Source: Punica granatum | Taxonomy: Eukaryota; Streptophyta; Magnoliopsida; Myrtales; Lythraceae | Assembly: GCF_007655135.1 (NCBI RefSeq) | Contig: NC_045128.1 | Span: 13,718,230-13,782,229 of the forward strand | DNA length: 64,000 bases | Direction: 5' to 3' | The notes under the pieces: model-generated | Seen by the model: only the letters and a program-made list of their open reading frames with translations | The model's database searches: none | Told to the model about the DNA's origin: nothing | Translations under genes and position numbers: made by a program | Shown here: positions 1-13,229 of the stretch, piece by piece | Layout of the letters: each line of letters starts with the position of its first letter | Position numbering within the stretch: the first letter of the stretch is position 1

Positions 1-352
1 TTAATTTTTTTGCAATTTGATCCTAAAAATCGGGAAAAAGGGAGAAGGGGCTTGGGCCGTCGGTTGGCAATCCTGACCCTACCACCAAGGTTGTTGACAC
101 CCACAAAGGACTTCGAAAACCTCGAGGGTGGGGTCAGGGCCTTCGATTAGTGGCCCTAGCTCCGGAATTGATCGGGATCTCAAGTTCGAGATCCCGATTG
201 ATTCGGGGGTGGGGCCGCTGATTCCCGCCTCCATGGTCGCTGGCATCCATGAGTGCATACGACCTCAGTGGTGGGGTCGGGGTCGGCAACCGACGGCCTC
301 AGGCCCTTCCCTTTTTTTTCCCTCGAGTTTTAGGATCAAATTGAAAAAAGTT
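1..352. mobile_element. Foldback DNA element (MULE/MITE-like) at window edge
   Basis: The first ~100 bases and bases ~250-352 are inverted copies of each other. The outer arm reads CAATTTGATCCTAAAA at 15-30, and its reverse complement lies near 329-344. Further in, GGCCGTCGGTTG at 55-66 is mirrored by CAACCGACGGCC near 288-299. The middle is GC-rich and carries smaller palindromes. Long arms with a GC-rich core suggest a Mutator-like MITE. The left end may run off the window, so no target duplication can be checked. Confidence 0.6.
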
Positions 353-621
353 GGAAGCTTGAGCATAATAATGACAAAAAGAAAAGTTTGAGGACCAAAA
401 GTGATGAAAAAATTAATGGTGAGGTCCATTATATCTCACGAAATGAACCACGAGGTGTTCTTTGTCTCTCGAAAAACCATAGGATCCAATTTGTCGCAAG
501 CTCAAACCACAAGGGGGTTTTTGTACTTTTCCCCATTTATATGTATATATATATAGTACAAAAACTACACTAAATAATAAATGCTATCAATGTACTAAAT
601 GTAAATATCATTAAATAAATA

Positions 622-1077
622 GTTAATTTCACTATACAGTATGATATTTTGAAAATTTTCATCACATAGCACATATCATTATAATTCACCAAATCGCATG
701 ATATTTTGAAATTTTTTCACAGCATAGCATGAAGCGTAATAATTTCACCCCATGGCACAAAATTTCAAAAAAATTTAATGAAGCGTAATAATTTTTTCAC
801 ATTCGTTTTCTGTCAACGACCTCACAAAGTTCTCTCTTCTCTCTCTCTCGTCCACACATAGACATACATATATATACATCGGTAGGTCATTGACAGAAAA
901 CTAACGTCATGCTATGCCATGAGTTTTTTTTGAAATTTTATGCCGTACGATGAAATTATTGCGTTTCGTGCTACGCCGTAAAAAAATTTCAAAATGTCGT
1001 GCGATTTGGTGAAATTATAACGATATGTGTTATGTGGTGAAAATTTTCAAAATATCGTGTTGTATGGTGAAATTAAC
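622..1077. mobile_element. Near-palindromic foldback MITE, about 456 bp
   Basis: The element starts GTTAATTTCAC (622-632) and ends GTGAAATTAAC (1067-1077). The arms pair for roughly 200 bases each, with scattered C-to-T type differences. The core holds a second inverted pair (TTTTCTGTCAACGACCT near 808-824 and its complement near 884-900) around a CT-rich loop. No ORF. The superfamily cannot be assigned because no clean target-site duplication is visible. Confidence 0.65.
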
Positions 1078-1081
1078 CCTT

Positions 1082-1518
1082 TCGTATATAAAATTGAAGT
1101 ATGAATTACTAAAAATCACCTTTATAATAAAAAAATTGTCAAAATATTAAAATTAAGTATTTTAAATGAGGATATTCAAATATAATATTAGAAAATATTA
1201 TATTAAAAAATTGTAAAATCAGGTTGCTATTTTTGAAGCAAATATATATAATGATCTCTGATAATATACAAATAATTAATTAAGAATATTTATTTTTAGG
1301 AATATTAATTAAATATTTATAAAGTAAATTAAATATGAGAATCAATCATAGAATTATCACTAAATCATTTAAAATTAGTCTAATGTCAACATATTGAAAA
1401 TTATTCTTCAAACATAGAAAGTAATAATTAAAAATTCTTAACGTAATTTCATTTTTAACAATTGTGAATAATTATTATATGTCTATAGATCCGTGTAACG
1501 CACATGATTGAAAACTAG
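1082..1518 (+). mobile_element. Possible non-autonomous Helitron remnant
   Basis: The 3' side has a short hairpin-like stretch (CCGTGTAACGCACATG at 1491-1506) followed closely by CTAG then T at 1515-1519. That is the layout of a plant Helitron 3' terminus (hairpin plus CTRR, inserted 5' of T). A plausible TC 5' start is at 1082-1083 (TCGTATATAAAATTGAAG). The interior is AT-rich without genes. The 5' end is a guess. Confidence 0.35.
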
Positions 1519-3290
1519 TTAGATACTAATTTGTGAGTAAACTTATTTATCACTTTTTTTTTGAAGTTGAACTTATTTTAAGAGGCCGAATTTGATTTTC
1601 ATAATTGGATTTCAATGGATCAAATTGACATTCTTAATCCTTCTAATAAATTATTATAATATTTTAGCTTTATTAATGTTCAGATTATTTTAATTTTACT
1701 TATATATCTTATATATACTTCTATATCCATATCTAAATATATATATATATATATATATATATCTAATCTAATTTAATCCTATTATTTAAGTAAGAGTTGG
1801 ATTTTTCACGTTTGTAGGATGTCTAAAATGTCAAAAATAACATTTTATTCTTACTTTAAATATCATATAATTCAAAATAGAATAGAAAAGTTGAAGAACA
1901 ATAATATTGTCCATTTGATATTATTCTCCTCTTTCTTTTTCCTCATATGTGACATTTTCTTCTTATTTTTACTCTATTCTCTCCTAAGCTCTCAATTCCG
2001 CATTCTATAACTTTTTCATTTTTCAAATTTTGTCTTTGATACTACTTTTTCATTTTGAGGTATGCCTTCCCGTGTAATGCGATATACTCAAGTACTATCC
2101 TCAAAGGCAAAAAGTCCATATTGTAGTCGCTTTTCCTAAATTTCTAAGGTTTTACTTCATATCTCTCTCTTACACAATAACTACTGTCTTCTTCAATCGC
2201 CTCTTACAAATTTCCGCAAATAGAGTTTGCGTCAAACACAAAAGCAATTGCCCACACGTGAGCGAGGGCAAGTATCTCTCTATATATAAAGTTGACAACA
2301 TCCTCATAACTTGGGTCAAATTGATAATTGGAACAAGTAAATAGGATTAAATTGGTATACAATTAATTCATACAAAATAATTTCATATATTATTTAAAAT
2401 AATAAGTATTAAATTAAAAAAAGAAATTAAGTTCATCTATAATTAAAATAATTTAATCTATATTTCAGCTATATATAAACATGACTAGAACCTAATAAAT
2501 AGGGTTGAACTGGTAAACAATCAATTAGCAAAAAATTTATCAATTGAGTAAATAGAAGAAATTTGTCAATTAAGTAAATATATAAAATAGTGATTCAAAC
2601 CCTTTACGACACCACCGGCTCTTTTAACAATCCTTATCTATTGACCATTGGCTCTTTTAATATCGAACCGCTTGAATTAATCCATTCCGTTTAAAATTAA
2701 TATAAAGGGAAAAATGTGGAATTTTTTAAATTACCCTAATTTAAATTTGTAGGGTATGACTCCAGAAAAATTACCAAAAGGCCACTATCTCAACCCTCTC
2801 CCCGGCCCTACCCTTTCGTCTTCCTCTACCCGTTGCCCCTGCTCGCCGTCAGCCCGAGTCCGCCGCTCTCGTCGTCATCCCGTCTCCGCCGTTAACTCGA
2901 CTCCGCCACCTCCCGCTTCTTCTTCTTCCTCCCCTTTGCCTCGAGCTTTACTGAAGCGTGCTCACTCATGATACACAAGCCGCCGCCTCCCCCAGCTGCT
3001 CCTCCCCCTTCGTCCTCACCGGCTCCTCCCCGTCGCCGCCTCCTACTAGTTGCCATCTCTGCCAGTTCCTGCCCGTGTCCGCCCTCCGCCGCCTCCTGCT
3101 CGCAAAGTGCTTTCGTTTAAGCACGGGTCTCGGAGCGGTTGGTGTCATCCGATTTTTTTTTTTAAGGAACCGACCCGACTTGTCCCATGGCCACTCCCTG
3201 TGAGTCGGCGCCGAGAGGTCAAAACCCCGGAAGGAGGTTTTAGCTGAGTCGGCGAAACTCACAATAGTCAAGAACTTCCCTCGACCAACA
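1519..3290. other. Intergenic and promoter side of the CCCH gene
   Basis: AT-rich DNA to about 2755 with a TA microsatellite at about 1737-1763. After that comes a CT-rich, GC-richer stretch to 3290 that is probably the 5' leader of the gene at 3291. A second Helitron-like 5' motif (TCTCTATATATAAAGTTGAC) begins near 2277 without a recognisable matching 3' end. Short ORFs here overlap on both strands and look like by-products of CT-rich leader sequence. A TATA-like AATATAAAG occurs near 2699. Confidence 0.45.
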
Positions 3291-6200
3291 ATGGAAGATG
3301 CCCAGCCGCAATCCCCGAGACGCGGTTTTCTTCCTCGCCGGAGGTCTCCCCTGAAGAGCCAAACCTACAGAACCCTCTCCCGGATCCTCTCCCTGTTCGA
3401 CGACCAGAACCAACCCCCTCGTGTCGTTAAGTTCGTCCCCTATCAGCTGCCCCCAGGTAACGTTTTCGTGCGGTGGTCGTTTTCAGTGAATTGCTTAAAT
3501 TTGAATTTTGTGGAGATTGTGATAGGAAAGATTGCGGCTTGCAAATATTTATGCAGTGGGATCGTGTCACTATGCCATGGGTTTTTGAAGGGACTGCTTG
3601 TTGCTAACCGACCAATTTAAATTGTGTTCTTTCTTGTCCTTCACAGGGTCCCTTACCCTCGATGATTTTGTCCTCAATGATGCTACTGAAAATACCGAGC
3701 ATGGAACCTGTGATGAGGGTAAGATGGGAGACGCAGATGTCGAGAAGAAGGATAATTTTTACGAAGAGAAAGGTGGAGCTGTCGAAGAGAGCTTTGGGTT
3801 GTCAGAAAGAGGGCCTAATGACACTCAAATGGCACTTAGTAGGATAGCTGATCTAATGAGTATGAATGAGGAAGAACCTGGAGATCTGTCAAAGCAAAAG
3901 GAAAATAATGCCGAGAGGACCACTGATGTGGTAAGTTTGGAAGATAATGCTTCCAATCGGGAGCAAATGATTGTAGATGAGTTCAAGTCCATTGTGGACA
4001 GAGATTTTGGACCTGTTCAAGATGATAGTAGCATTGAAAATAACGCGGTATGTTTAGATAAGACCCCTTGTGGTGATGGCACTGTTGAGCTGGAGAGACA
4101 ACACGAAGAGCAGTCTGGTTATAAACAGAATGTCGTGAATGAATTCAAAGAAGTGGCTCTGATGCTACAAGATGGAGAACACTTGGGTCAAAAAGGTTCT
4201 GAGGACTTGTGCTCGTCTCCTAGCAATAATGCGTTGGCTCCTCAACCCAAAGAGAGTGAAGTAATTGAGAGTTCATTTCCAAGGGACAACATGTTGGGTG
4301 CAGATATAGCAGTACAGCACAACGATTCTGTAGCTTCTGGTGATACTCTGTTGGCTCCCATTCCAATGGTTGTGGATGATCAAATGGAGGAAGGAGAACT
4401 TTCTGATAGCTTTGAAACTGAAGTTCCAGCTCCTGCGCATTCAGAGAATTCTCAGGTGCCAGATGAAAAGCTTGGCAACAGGCAAGTATCTGAAGCAATT
4501 GTCCAAGGGGTTGATGCATCTGCCTATTCCTTGGGCATAAAATCTAATACTAATGATCACAGAGAAGGGTGTGTCAAGGAAACTGATGGGGGCAATGTTG
4601 GTACTAAAGATGATTTGGATTCTTGTGAAAACGCAAGATGTCTAGAGGCCCAAGGAGTTGATAGGCGTGATAATTTCATTGAAGATGGAAAAAATGAACC
4701 GCAGCAGCCAGCAGCAAAGGAAGGTGCTGGGATGCCAGCAACACGTTCCAATGATCTAGTATTTTATGGAGACATTTTAGAGGAAAAGGAAATTGCAGAT
4801 GAAGGGTTTACTCCTGAGAAGGTATGTTTCCAACTCTTCCTATTTCCCCAACATTTTACTGTTGTTGATGTTTCCACCTAGGGTAGCAGTTGGCTGTTCC
4901 CGTTTAGTTGATTATTATTTGTGTTATCATTATTATTAGTGTTAGTGCGGTTCTATTTTAATTTTAATCTAATGAGTTAATCCATCTTGAGCCCATGAAT
5001 ACTTCACATGCACATGCATCCAACAATGTCTATGTGCAAGAGCACATGTAGAAGCCTTAACAAGGGCTTTGCATGCTAATGTATATTTGACACGTGACCT
5101 TTAAACTGTCTACGAGCTGAAGATTCCCTTTCTCACTCATTCTTCCACTCTTATATTGTTTTGAGAGGAAATTTTGGAGAGATAATATAGCTACTTGTAA
5201 CTTTCTGTTGGAATTTATAGTCATAAGTTTCTTCACAAAATAGTTATTGATACTATATGGTGCTGGCTTGTGAAGCAGGACATTGATGTCCCCAAGAAAA
5301 GGAAACGGGGTCCTTGCTCTCAAGAGCGTAAAGAAAAGAAGAAGGTAAAGCTTGTTTCTTGTTTCATGCTCTGTACTAGCAAGATATTGGCTTACGATCT
5401 TTTCATTTTTTTTTTAATATGATATATCGACTGAGTGATGAGCTTTGTTACAGAAAAAAGAAAGAAAGAAGAGAGCCATGAAGAACAAAGAGCTTGGTGT
5501 GAAAAGGTTGAAATTGCAGCCAGTACAGATGCCGAAAAAGATACCACTCTGCCGCCATTATATCCATGGAAGGTGCCAGGAGGTATGATTATCTGGATCG
5601 CTTCATTTGTTCATGTCTTGAGTATGTTCAACCATATCTAAGCTTCATTTGGCCTACATCTTTGGTCTGTTCATTTGTCTTACATCTTGAGTATGGTCCA
5701 CTAGTTGCACTTTGGGAGGTTGTTGAAGTTAATTATGTCTGCAATTTCCTTACATGAAGAATTTTACATTCTTTTTTATTTTATTTTATTGGAGTGTCAT
5801 CATCTGTTCCACTGGAAGTCTTTAGGTGCTTGTAACTCTGCCTTGCACAAGAAACTTGGCCCAAACAGATCCTTTAGTATATCCTTCCACATGCGATAGT
5901 CCTGTTATATCCTGTCTGGAACTACTTGGCTGAACGATTTTGTTCAAGAAATTTTTGCAGTGCCGTAACATATCCAATTGATTTCATCCTGGATTTCAGC
6001 TAATTCTTGTTAAAATGGTATTGCCTAAGTTTTCCATTGAATGATTTTGGGCTCCATACTGTTTAATATTTTTTTGCCTTGCTGTTTGGAACCAGAATTG
6101 ATTGGAAAGTAGTCAACAATTTTGTGAGTGGTTAATTGGACACTTCAATTTGATCTAACACTAGTATATCATATTAAGTGGACATGATATGCAAGGAATA

Positions 6201-8198
6201 ACATTCAATTTCAATCTTGGTCTTGGAATTGGATTGAGTATACTAGACTAGGTAATGTTATCTTTCTGATGAATGGACTATGGGGTATCCACAATGAGAT
6301 ATTTGCGCTGTGTTTCCAGCCGTGGAAATCATATTCATGGAGGACGATTTTATTTCAGTGGTAATCGGTGCTAAGTAAAAAATCATGGTAGTGAAGTTTT
6401 TACTGCTGGCTAGAGCCTTGCAGAGGTTTACTAGAGATAATGTTCACTCCAGTTTAATATTAGAGAAGTTTGCAAGCTGAAAAGATTAGGCTAGGATTTA
6501 ATGTTATATGTACTACATGACATTTCTGTAATTGAAGGCATGGGATTTATATAACTCAGTGCTCTTTGTACTTGGTGTAATGCTCCTGGATCCTTGGAGT
6601 ATTTTAGGAGCCCCATCAATTTATCTATTTCTTGTTTATTTTGTCTGAATTTAGTGATTGACTATTATGTGCTAGAGTTGTCTAAATTTTTCTCAGTTTA
6701 TGTCGTTCCTTTTTCCCATAGGCTAACCATTCATGCTTTTTCATCTTTAACAGGGAGAGAAATGCAAGTTTTCACATGATACAGTGCCTATCACAAAGTC
6801 CACGGTATGAGCAATATTGCCTTTTATTTTGGATGTGCTTTTTTTTCTATCTTTGTATTGATTTATAGGTTATGCCTTATTTTTCTAGGAGTAATCCCGG
6901 AGTATAACCCATTGGATAAAACCCTGTTTTCCCTGCATCTCCTTTTAACATTCATATCTCATGCTGCAGCCTTGTTGTTACTTTGCACGCCGTTCGTGCA
7001 TGAAAGGAGACAACTGTCCATTCGATCATCAGCTCTCTAACTATCCTTGTACCAAATTTGCGTCGGAAGGCTTTTGCAGCAGAGGTGACAGCTGCCTGTT
7101 TTCACACAAGGTATCTTTGCTACAAATTTCTCTTTTTTGTCTCATGAGTTGCTTATTATTTGTATATTTCATCAGCATATTTAACTTCAGGTTCTACCAA
7201 AGGACTCCACTTCTGCTAAGATGAACGCTTCGGGACCCGAATCAAGGCCTCCGTCTAAGACCAATGATGCGAGTACCATAAAAAGACCAGATATAAATAG
7301 TCCCTCTGGTAGAGCTGCTGGTGCAGTATTGGAAAATCTTGGAATTTCTTTCAAGAGCATGGACCAGATTATAGCAAGCTCTCTCGGAAAAGCACAAGTT
7401 CAGAAATCCAATATTGGTTCCCATCCTGTAAAGGATCTAACAGTAACTCCTGCCATAAAGTCAGGACAGAGCAACTCATCTTTGAAAGGGAGGGACGAAG
7501 GCAGACTGAAAAATCAGGCAAAAGAGAGTTCCTCAACAGGCATGGTGGAGGAGACTAATGAGAGTATGAAGACTTCACCATCGGTGGCATCGAGAGGAAT
7601 AAATTTTCTATCTTTTGCTAGGTCTTCATCCAACAATGCCAATACTGGACTTCCAAAATCAGGCAATACAATTACAGATAAGCAAGTTAAAGCTGATAAT
7701 CAGACCCTGCAAAATGGGTTGGAAAAGGTTTTTGGGTCACACAAAACACCGGCAAGAGCTCAGGTGATGGGATCTGAGGAACTTAATAATATCGTTTCTG
7801 TGAAGATTCCACAGAATGATGCCGGTACTAGGAAAGATGCTACTTCTCCCAGGACAGGTGATAGATCCACTCAAGGGGAGCAAATGAATAAGCTTCAGAA
7901 CTCAAGTGTCAAGGCTTGTAACATGCCAACTTTTCCAGTGATTACTCGTCAACGAGCAGAGAGCTCGACTCCTTCGCCTTACAAGAGCATGTCTAACTCG
8001 ACTCAGAAGGTGCTGTCTTCAACCCTAGCATTTGCAGCAAGGTGTGAGAAGGAGATGATGATGAAGAGTCGCTCTTCTGGAGATCATGCTACCTGTTCTT
8101 CGACCAGTAAGGAAACAGCCAATGGAGCCAACTGCAATGACACTGCGAGAGCTCAAAAGATTTTGGATTTCCTGTCCAGCATCGGCAAGAAAAAGTAG
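3291..8198 (+). CDS. CCCH-type zinc finger protein (C3H7/C3H65-like), 7 exons, 911 aa
   Basis: Coding exons: 3291-3456, 3647-4821, 5279-5344, 5454-5582, 6754-6804, 6970-7110 and 7191-8198. All have GT..AG borders and the sum is 912 codons including the stop. The start ATG sits in ACAATGGAA, a good plant context. Residues 1-447 are acidic and low in known domains. Residues 448-470 are very basic (a likely nuclear signal). Three CCCH fingers follow: 502-520 (C-x7-C-x5-C-x3-H, split by an intron), about 531-549 (C-x7-C-x5-C-x3-H) and 556-575 (C-x8-C-x5-C-x3-H). The C-terminal ~335 residues are Ser/Asn/Lys-rich. Clustered fingers of this spacing bind RNA in the ZC3H4/6/8-related family. The plant relatives I recall are the C3H7 and C3H65 (EMB1789) proteins; the ortholog assignment is inference. 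Exact RNA targets cannot be read from the sequence. Confidence 0.9.
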
Positions 8199-9300
8199 CA
8201 GAGATCTGATTTTGCTAAATGTTGAAGGAAGGGGACATGGTTTTTTCCTCTTCAGTGTATATTTATTATGATGTAGGAAGAAGCAACTCGTAATCTGATG
8301 TCAGTCACTTTTGATCAAGGCTGACCCCAATGTTCTATCAGGTTTGTTAGTTTTTCGACTTGATTTTTGCCTTATTTATTACAGGGTGCTCTTTCTTTTT
8401 ATTAGAATGTGGTTCTTGGGTCAGGTTACTGGTCGGTTACCCCTATAAACTGTGCTGAGTGCAACTAACTGCAGGATTGGTTCAACTGTTTTTGATACAC
8501 GATGTCTCATGTGTCTGAGAGTGGTCGATTCCTTAGTGAGCTTTCAGTTCCAGTACTCTGATTGTTGTCCAATGTGGAAAGCTGTAGAATGCAATAGATC
8601 TATTTTGGTCCGCTGCTGTCATTGTCTACACGATCAGTAAATGTCAATACTGGGACCTTAAACAGCCTTTAGAGCTTCTGCGAACTAATGTTGGCAGAAT
8701 TTATGCTGTATGCAGAGGAGGCCGATGGTCTTGGTCATCACTCTTGCAAGAATAGCGGATGGTTTTGTTCTAAGATTCAAGTCGGGTGAAATGCTTTTGC
8801 TTTAGTCACCTTTTACGGGTTTATCATTTAAAGAAGCTGACGTTGCTTGGAGAAGCTGCCAATCTACTGCAATTGCTGTTGCAGGTTGATCTCCGTGGCG
8901 CACGCACGCGTGTGATTTTTTCTGCATTTCATGAGTACTCCCTGCAGAAAGTTGTATTGAGATTCTGAGCACTGACGCGATCGTTCATGATCCTGCACTT
9001 GCAACGTTGAGGGAATACGGGATCGTGTCTTGAGGCGACAAGTGCGCACTCTTATCAGGTCGATTAGAGGCTTTGGGAGATTGAGTAATTGTTGGACCAG
9101 GCCTAATGCTTTCAGTTTGACTGATAATGTGCTGTGCATGGTCATTGATATCATCAAATTGGTGAATGTAGCAGTTGGTAAGAAGTAGAAGGATGAATCC
9201 ATTATATTCAAAGTAATTTACAAATTTGTCCGTGGGAATTTCATCAAAATAATAAATAAATAAATAAATAAATATATATATATATATATAATATGATATG
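8199..9300 (+). other. 3' UTR and downstream flank of the CCCH gene
   Basis: Follows the TAG at 8196-8198. The first few hundred bases are TG/TTT-rich, as in plant 3' UTRs. No gene is seen. AT microsatellites (AAAT and TA units) lie at about 9250-9292. Confidence 0.4.
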
Positions 9301-9307
9301 TGTGTAT

Positions 9308-9375
9308 TTAAAAAGGTATAATGACCTAAAATGCCGTCAACCACCCGTCTTTTTTTTTATTTAATTATTATTATT

Positions 9376-9411
<36 letters not shown>

Positions 9412-9690
9412 ACACCACCGGTCCCCTCCACCTTATCCTCCGATTCAGGTCCTTTTTTTTAAATTCATTTTTAATTTTTAGAATAATTTTTATTAAATAA
9501 AATTGTGGGGTCAACTCGTCCATTCATATTGTGTCGCATGGTATCGTTAAGTCTAAATTAACCATTATAGTTAAAATGAGCGAAAGGATTAATGTTGTGT
9601 TAAATGTGCAATTAAAATAATAGGATGCGTTTTCTACATAATTTCTGAAAAATTGTGCTTTTTAGAGTCATTATCCTTTTAAAAAATGTG
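9308..9690. mobile_element. Degenerate MITE containing a T10-G20 run
   Basis: An AAAAGG-TATAATGACCTAAAA motif near 9310-9330 is mirrored near 9661-9685 (TTTTTAGAGTCATTATCCTTTT), giving short, imperfect terminal inverted repeats. Inside is ten T followed directly by twenty G (9382-9411). No ORF. Confidence 0.35.
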
Positions 9691-11640
9691 GTCCTTTCAC
9701 CTTTGACGGCATATATATATATATATATATATTTCTGTATATAAATAATATATATAACATAATACTAATCCATAAATAAAGTACAACATGGTACTTTACA
9801 CAGGACAAGAAGAGAGGAGAGCCATGGCAGGGTACGCAGCGGCGGATATAAAACAGTCGGCAGGGGATCTTTTCTGGATGAATCGCAGAGGATCAAATCA
9901 AAGCTAGCAAATGTCCGGAATAATGCGACGACAAACCAAGGGGAATTATATCTTTATCCTTCCTTAGGGGGAATTAACGGCGGAGGGCGGTGGGTTCGTG
10001 GGTTTTTTCCCCGCCGGGTGCCTAATGAAGACAAAACAAAACACCTTTTCGGAAGAAATCGATAATTCATCGGAACGCGGTAAAAGTTGTTTCGGCTCGT
10101 GTTGTGCGTGGGTCTGTGTGATTATAACGGTGGAGACATGTATATCCCGTCCATATTCATGTATGGATTAATTTCGATATATTTATATGTATTTAAAGTA
10201 GGCTATTCAAGTCTGTGCAATGAGGAGTTTCCGTTCGCGTGATGTGAGTCTATCATGTAAGATTCTAGAGCAATTTCTCAACTCATGATTGAGTATTTTT
10301 TCATTTATCTTCTTTAATTTAATAACTCATCGAAAGTGATTAATAAAAAAATTAAAGAATGTGAGAGATAAGCATAAGTTTATTAGTATTAAAGTGGTAG
10401 AAACATGATTAGACGTGTCAATTGTCTTGTATTTGAAACTTTTCATTCAACTTTTTTTATTTATTTTTACTAACCTTTTTTTTCATATTTTATATTTGAA
10501 TAAAGACACTTTTAATGTGCACTTGACACCGATAATTTTACTTAAGTGGTAATTTATCAATGGTTGCAAATTAAAATTATTTAAAAAGTAAAAGAAAAAT
10601 TAGAAATTAAAATAAAATAAATTAATTTGATCTTAAAAAATAACACCGAGGGGCTGGATAGTCGCTGAGAGAGGGATCAGATCAGTGGCTCCCCCCTCTG
10701 AGCCCTTGCAAAATGACGCATATATTATATATCCCATATATTATATTGATATGAAACTTTTAAGATAAGAATTGCAAATATGTAACTTCTACTATTACAA
10801 AATGTACGGATTGTCCAATTTTTTAAATACTATACTCAAAATATGTATTATTTAATAAAACTATTCATATGGGAAGTTCTATTGGATTTAGCATTATACC
10901 GTATATTGTTTCTGAATGAATATCTACAAATACAAATGTATTACAAATAAATTTAAAAGTTTCTATTAAAAAAGAGTAACATATAACAATAACAAATCTA
11001 TACTCTCAATCAATGTTACATCTACTAAATATAATACTACATATAAGGCATAAACATAATAAGTCATAGAAACATAAAGATTTTATTTATTTATTTACAA
11101 CAAATCAACAAAAAAAAATCGCAATTTTGTGTCAATTTTTTAAAATCTGAAACATCCTTTCAATACTTGTAATTTCAATTTTGTGTCAATTTTAGCATAA
11201 AGTCAATTTTAATTTTAACATCCAAAATTGACGAAAAATTTAATATGATTCATTGATAGAGTATTGTAAGCTCAAATTAATATATATCTATACATATATA
11301 CAATATATAAAAGTGAGAAGCTCCATTTAGCGTTTTTCAATTTTTACATTTCAAAAATACCCTACTATTTTAGATAAAATTCCATAATTAACCTTATGTT
11401 TCTGGATTTTTACATTCCAAAAATACCCTTCCATTTTATCACCGTTCAATTCCCTTTCGCTAATTCGTTCCCACTGCCCTTGACTTTTATGTCTACTAAA
11501 AATTATAAAACTGCCCCAAGTAGTGTCTCTTCATATTAAAAAGAGAAAGGTATATAAAGAAAGTCCTATATTATCAAGCGTGCCTCCGCCTTGTGCCCCC
11601 ACCGCATGCTAATATATATATATTATGAAGATTCTAGAGC
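9691..11640. other. AT-rich intergenic DNA, no gene seen
   Basis: No convincing coding stretch on either strand. A TA-rich run lies at about 9710-9735. The octamer-plus motif GATTCTAGAGC occurs both here (about 10261) and at the left border of the next element (about 11630), so part of this stretch may be related mobile DNA. Confidence 0.4.
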
Positions 11641-13201
11641 GATTGGCTATCAAAAATGATTATCACGATTGTTTTTTTCTGACCATTAGATTCCCTCACA
11701 TCAGATCCTGATCATACACGTGTTTTAAATTTTTATAACTTAAGATTCGCCATTCATAATTTGATTATCGATATTTTCAATCACGCATCTTCTCGTCGAT
11801 GTTCGATCTCGCCTGTGAGCGAGCTGAATCCACTTCGATATTAAACCAAATTGAAATGCACCAGTTCAATCAAATAAAAAATAATTTAATTACTAAAATA
11901 CGAAATAATAAACAAACACAATGTTTGTCTCTTTTCTTACTCTCCCAATTGAACGAGAATCAAATCCCCCGAATCGAAAGAAAAACTTCATTGAAATCAA
12001 ATCCCTATTAAAAAAAAAAAAATCAATCTCGGCGATGCTCGGCACCGCCACTTGACCCCGCACCCTTTCCGCAGCTCTGCCTCCAGCCTGCTCCGAGCCC
12101 GACTCCTCCCCCTTCCTCCCTTTCCCTCCCCCTTCCTCCCCTTCCCTCCTGGCCTGACAGTTCGGTAAAGCCTACCTGAGAAAGCTCGAGTCAAGCAACT
12201 CCACAACCTCGAGGTTGTGAATTATTATTGAATTGGTGTACAGACAAAAGGGAATTTGTTGTACAGAATATATTATAGTTATTTGCTATGTGAAGATATC
12301 GGTGATCTTTGGTAAAACATTGTTCCCGAATTTTTCAGAAAATCCAGATGATTGGAGCCATTCTTTTCTTCAGCCGGGCTTGGTTTCTGGATCAATTTCT
12401 AAAATGATGTTTGCTTCCACTTCATTTTTCGCATTTTTTTAAAAAAAAACTCTAGGCCTAGCTGGCACCATGAGCTTGGACTAGGCCTAATCTTGAAGCA
12501 CGGTGCAAACGAAACAAATCTGGAGAGGAAAAAAAAATGTGAAATTTGATGAATTTTTTAAATGTAATTTGGCCTTCAAATTGAGATGGGTTGTTGCTTC
12601 GGCCGGTAGTTTGGAGTTCCCGATTATCACTGGGGGCGGTGCCACGAGCTTCATCAGTACTCAATAAGCGGAAGAGTTGCTTGACTCTAGCTTTCCTTGG
12701 TACACTTACCGCGCTGTGAGGCGGGGAGGAAGGGGGAGGAGTCACGCTCGCAGCGGGCTGGAGGCAGCCACCAAAGCGTGGGGCAATGAGAGGTGTGCCA
12801 AGCATCCACGATATTGAATTTTTCTTTTAGTTTTTGGATTTGACGAGATTGATTTTTTCATTTAATTTGAGGGATTTGATTCTTGTTCAATGAGAAGAGT
12901 ATGAACAAAGACAAACATTTTAGTGTTTGTTTAGTGTCTATTTTTTTAGTAATTAAATTATTTTTATTTGATTTAACTGTGTATTTCGATTCGATTTAAT
13001 ATCGAAGCGGATTCAGCTTATTCATAAGTGAGACCGAGCGTCGACGAGAAGATGCATTATTGCAAATATCGATAGTCAGATTATGAGAGGTGAATTTTAA
13101 AGTATAAAAGTCTATGACATATGTGCTGCCATGATCTTATATAAAAAAAGATCTATTGACTGCGAAAAAAATAATCATGATGGTTGTTTTTATTACCAAC
13201 T
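11641..13201. mobile_element. Long-TIR MULE-like element, about 1.56 kb
   Basis: Two arms of about 560 bases are inverted copies: left about 11641-12215, right about 12640-13201. Matched landmarks are GCATCTTCTCGTCGA near 11785 versus its complement near 13036-13050, TAATTTAATTACTAAAA near 11882 versus about 12947, and GACTCCTCCCCCTTCCTCC near 12101 versus its complement near 12725-12743. The unpaired middle (~420 bp) codes for nothing recognisable. Arms this long and a coding-free core are typical of non-autonomous Mutator-like elements. The short ORFs in the GC-rich arm are not genes. Confidence 0.75.
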
Positions 13202-13229
13202 GTGGTAACATCATCCATAGATATTATAC

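Noticed and set aside
11799..12805. Several ORFs in 11.8-12.8 kb
   Set aside because: They lie in the inverted arms of the MULE-like element and appear in mirrored form on the other strand.
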